A stretch of DNA of 64,000 bases, from positions 169,642,664-169,706,663 of the forward strand of contig CP136066.1 of assembly GCA_032622095.1 (NCBI GenBank), read 5' to 3'. A model generated the notes under the pieces. The model ran no database searches and was not told the DNA's origin. It worked only from the letters and a program-made list of their open reading frames with translations. This DNA comes from Siphonodentalium dalli (taxonomy: Eukaryota; Mollusca; Scaphopoda; Gadilida; Siphonodentaliidae). Below are positions 62,641 through 64,000 of the stretch, one piece after another. Numbering within the stretch: position 1 is the stretch's first letter; each line of letters opens with the position of its first letter. The position numbers and the translations under genes are program-made.

Positions 62641-62962
62641 TAAACACATACAACCGTTTCCCATTTAACACATGCAACCATTTCCCATTTAACACATATA
62701 ACCGTTTCCCATTTAACACATGCAACCATTTCCCATTTAACACACACCAACCATTTCCCATTTAACACATATAACCATTTCCCATTTAACACATGCAACC
62801 ATTTCCCATTTAGCACATGCAACCGTTTCCCATTTAACACATACAACCATTTCACATTTAACACATGCAACCGTTTCCCATTTAACACATGCAACCATTT
62901 CCCATTTAACTCATGCAACCGTTTCCCATTTAACACATGCAACCATTTCCCATTTAACACAG
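62640..62962. repeat. 24-bp minisatellite, ~13 copies
   Basis: Units AACCATTTCCCATTTAACACATGC alternate CCATTT/CCGTTT. An open minus-strand frame with an 8-residue period (LNGKWLHV) is a repeat product. It lies ~380 bases past the receptor stop and may be in the 3' UTR. Confidence 0.92.
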
Positions 62963-64000
62963 CCTATGTATAACACATGTAAACCGTACGTGGTAGATGA
63001 CGCTTTCTATTCTGCACACCAGCAACTGTTTCCGACTGAACACAGCCCAGAGTCTCCTACTGAAGCCAGTCAATATCTTCCTGTCACATAATACGCAGTG
63101 CATGATATATGTAGACCAAAATCGCCTCTCCCTCGAGCTTCTTACCAGTTAGGGTGGATACACACATGCATGTAATCTCTGTAATTATCGTGTATTTGAC
63201 GTTTTACATGGATCATACAGACAATGTAATATGTGTCCACTGACAGCCCAATCATTGCCGACGTGTTGACCGCACTGAATTCTAGTTCCAATTAAGTCGG
63301 AATGTAGAGAACCCGCTATATTGGACCGAGTCGCCAGGCCACTTAAAATAATTGTTCGTGGGATAACCCATATATTTATATATTTAAATGATTACCAGTC
63401 CTCTCTTGATATTTATAGCAGTGGTGGATCAGGATTTCCCAGACGCAGGGGCTATATATCATCCCCGACTTGGGGCTATATATGATCCCGAAAGCTACCA
63501 GGCGGGGGTGGCTAACTGTGAGCTAGTTAAGTAAAACATATTATATTGTACCTTCTTGTCCAGATTATTCCGACCGATACATTCAACTATCCCATAGCGA
63601 TTTGAAGCTTTCGAGACCCCACGCCAAACAAGCATCATGGTCGAACATGTTATATATCAAGCCTGTATATGCCAGACGTGTCGCTTCTGGTGTTCGTGCA
63701 TTAATACCATGACTGATATCACACAGACTTGACTAATTTCCGCATCCGTAAGAGAAGACATGTTTTGGACTGGCCTTAAATGTCCTGATAGCAGACAGTT
63801 TGACTTCGCTTATCACTGCTCACTTGTCTGGCCTGTTAACAATGAACCGCTCGCGCGCAGGTGATTAATGTTGTCAATTATTGGTGTGGCCATGTAAAAT
63901 ACATATATTTTACATACAGAAATTACATGCATGTGTGCATCCACCCTTAATGACGCTGATGCGTATATTTTAAGTTCAATTGCGTCAGGAATAACCAGGG
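62963..64000. other. 3' flank, no gene recognised
   Basis: No convincing AATAAA signal or further exon was found by eye. The sequence is mixed, with a short GGGGCTATATAT duplication near 63460-63485. Confidence 0.4.

Noticed and set aside
62363-62960. Minus-strand frames with NGKWLHVL periods downstream of the receptor
   Set aside because: Explained by the 24-bp minisatellite, whose length is a multiple of 3 and so stays open.

Overview
This is a eukaryotic (animal) genomic window, AT-rich and dense in repeats. Its backbone is one intron-rich gene on the + strand: a variant ionotropic glutamate receptor (IR/iGluR-like ligand-gated cation channel) of 12 coding exons, running from about 18,113 to the stop at 62,263. 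I joined the exons by eye from canonical AG/GT borders. The phases agree at every junction and give one open frame of 832 codons plus stop, with the expected order: amino-terminal domain, S1, M1, pore loop, M3, S2, M4, short cytoplasmic tail. The intron/exon style, the jockey-like LINEs and the many palindromic non-autonomous DNA transposons suggest a marine lophotrochozoan, most likely a mollusc. That assignment is an inference, not proven.

Layout. 1-18,080: intergenic DNA with no convincing gene. It holds a (CT)n run, a 50-bp minisatellite (4.84-6.38 kb), several terminal-inverted-repeat (TIR) elements, a decayed LINE reverse-transcriptase fragment (10.1-10.6 kb), a 429-bp foldback element nested in another MITE (13.2-14.0 kb), and a second (CT)n run. 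18.1-25.7 kb: exons 1-4 (amino-terminal domain), with MITEs and hairpins beside the exon 2 and 3 acceptors. 25.7-35.95 kb: intron 4, mostly a 7.3-kb, ~62-bp minisatellite with a 2,417-bp higher-order duplication. 35.3-36.6 kb: exon 5, flanked by (ATC)n upstream and (GAT)n downstream, which are complementary. 39.5-51.7 kb: exons 6-10 (S1, M1, pore, M3), with a 5'-truncated but open LINE in intron 9. 54.4-57.1 kb: a ~600-bp tandem array of partial exon 11 copies ending in the real exon 11 (S2). 58.6-61.8 kb: a 122-bp satellite rich in GCGCATGCGC motifs. 61.95-62.26 kb: exon 12 (end of S2, M4, tail). 62.3-63.0 kb: a degenerate repeat continuous with the 3' end of the coding sequence, then a 24-bp minisatellite.

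The most striking observations concern exon architecture. Exons 7, 11 and 12 each have a partial, decayed copy beside them, as if the locus repeatedly suffers short tandem duplications with one end inside an exon. Several TTAA-flanked palindromic MITEs lie within tens of bases of splice sites. Everything comes from reading the sequence; no alignment, folding or database search was run.
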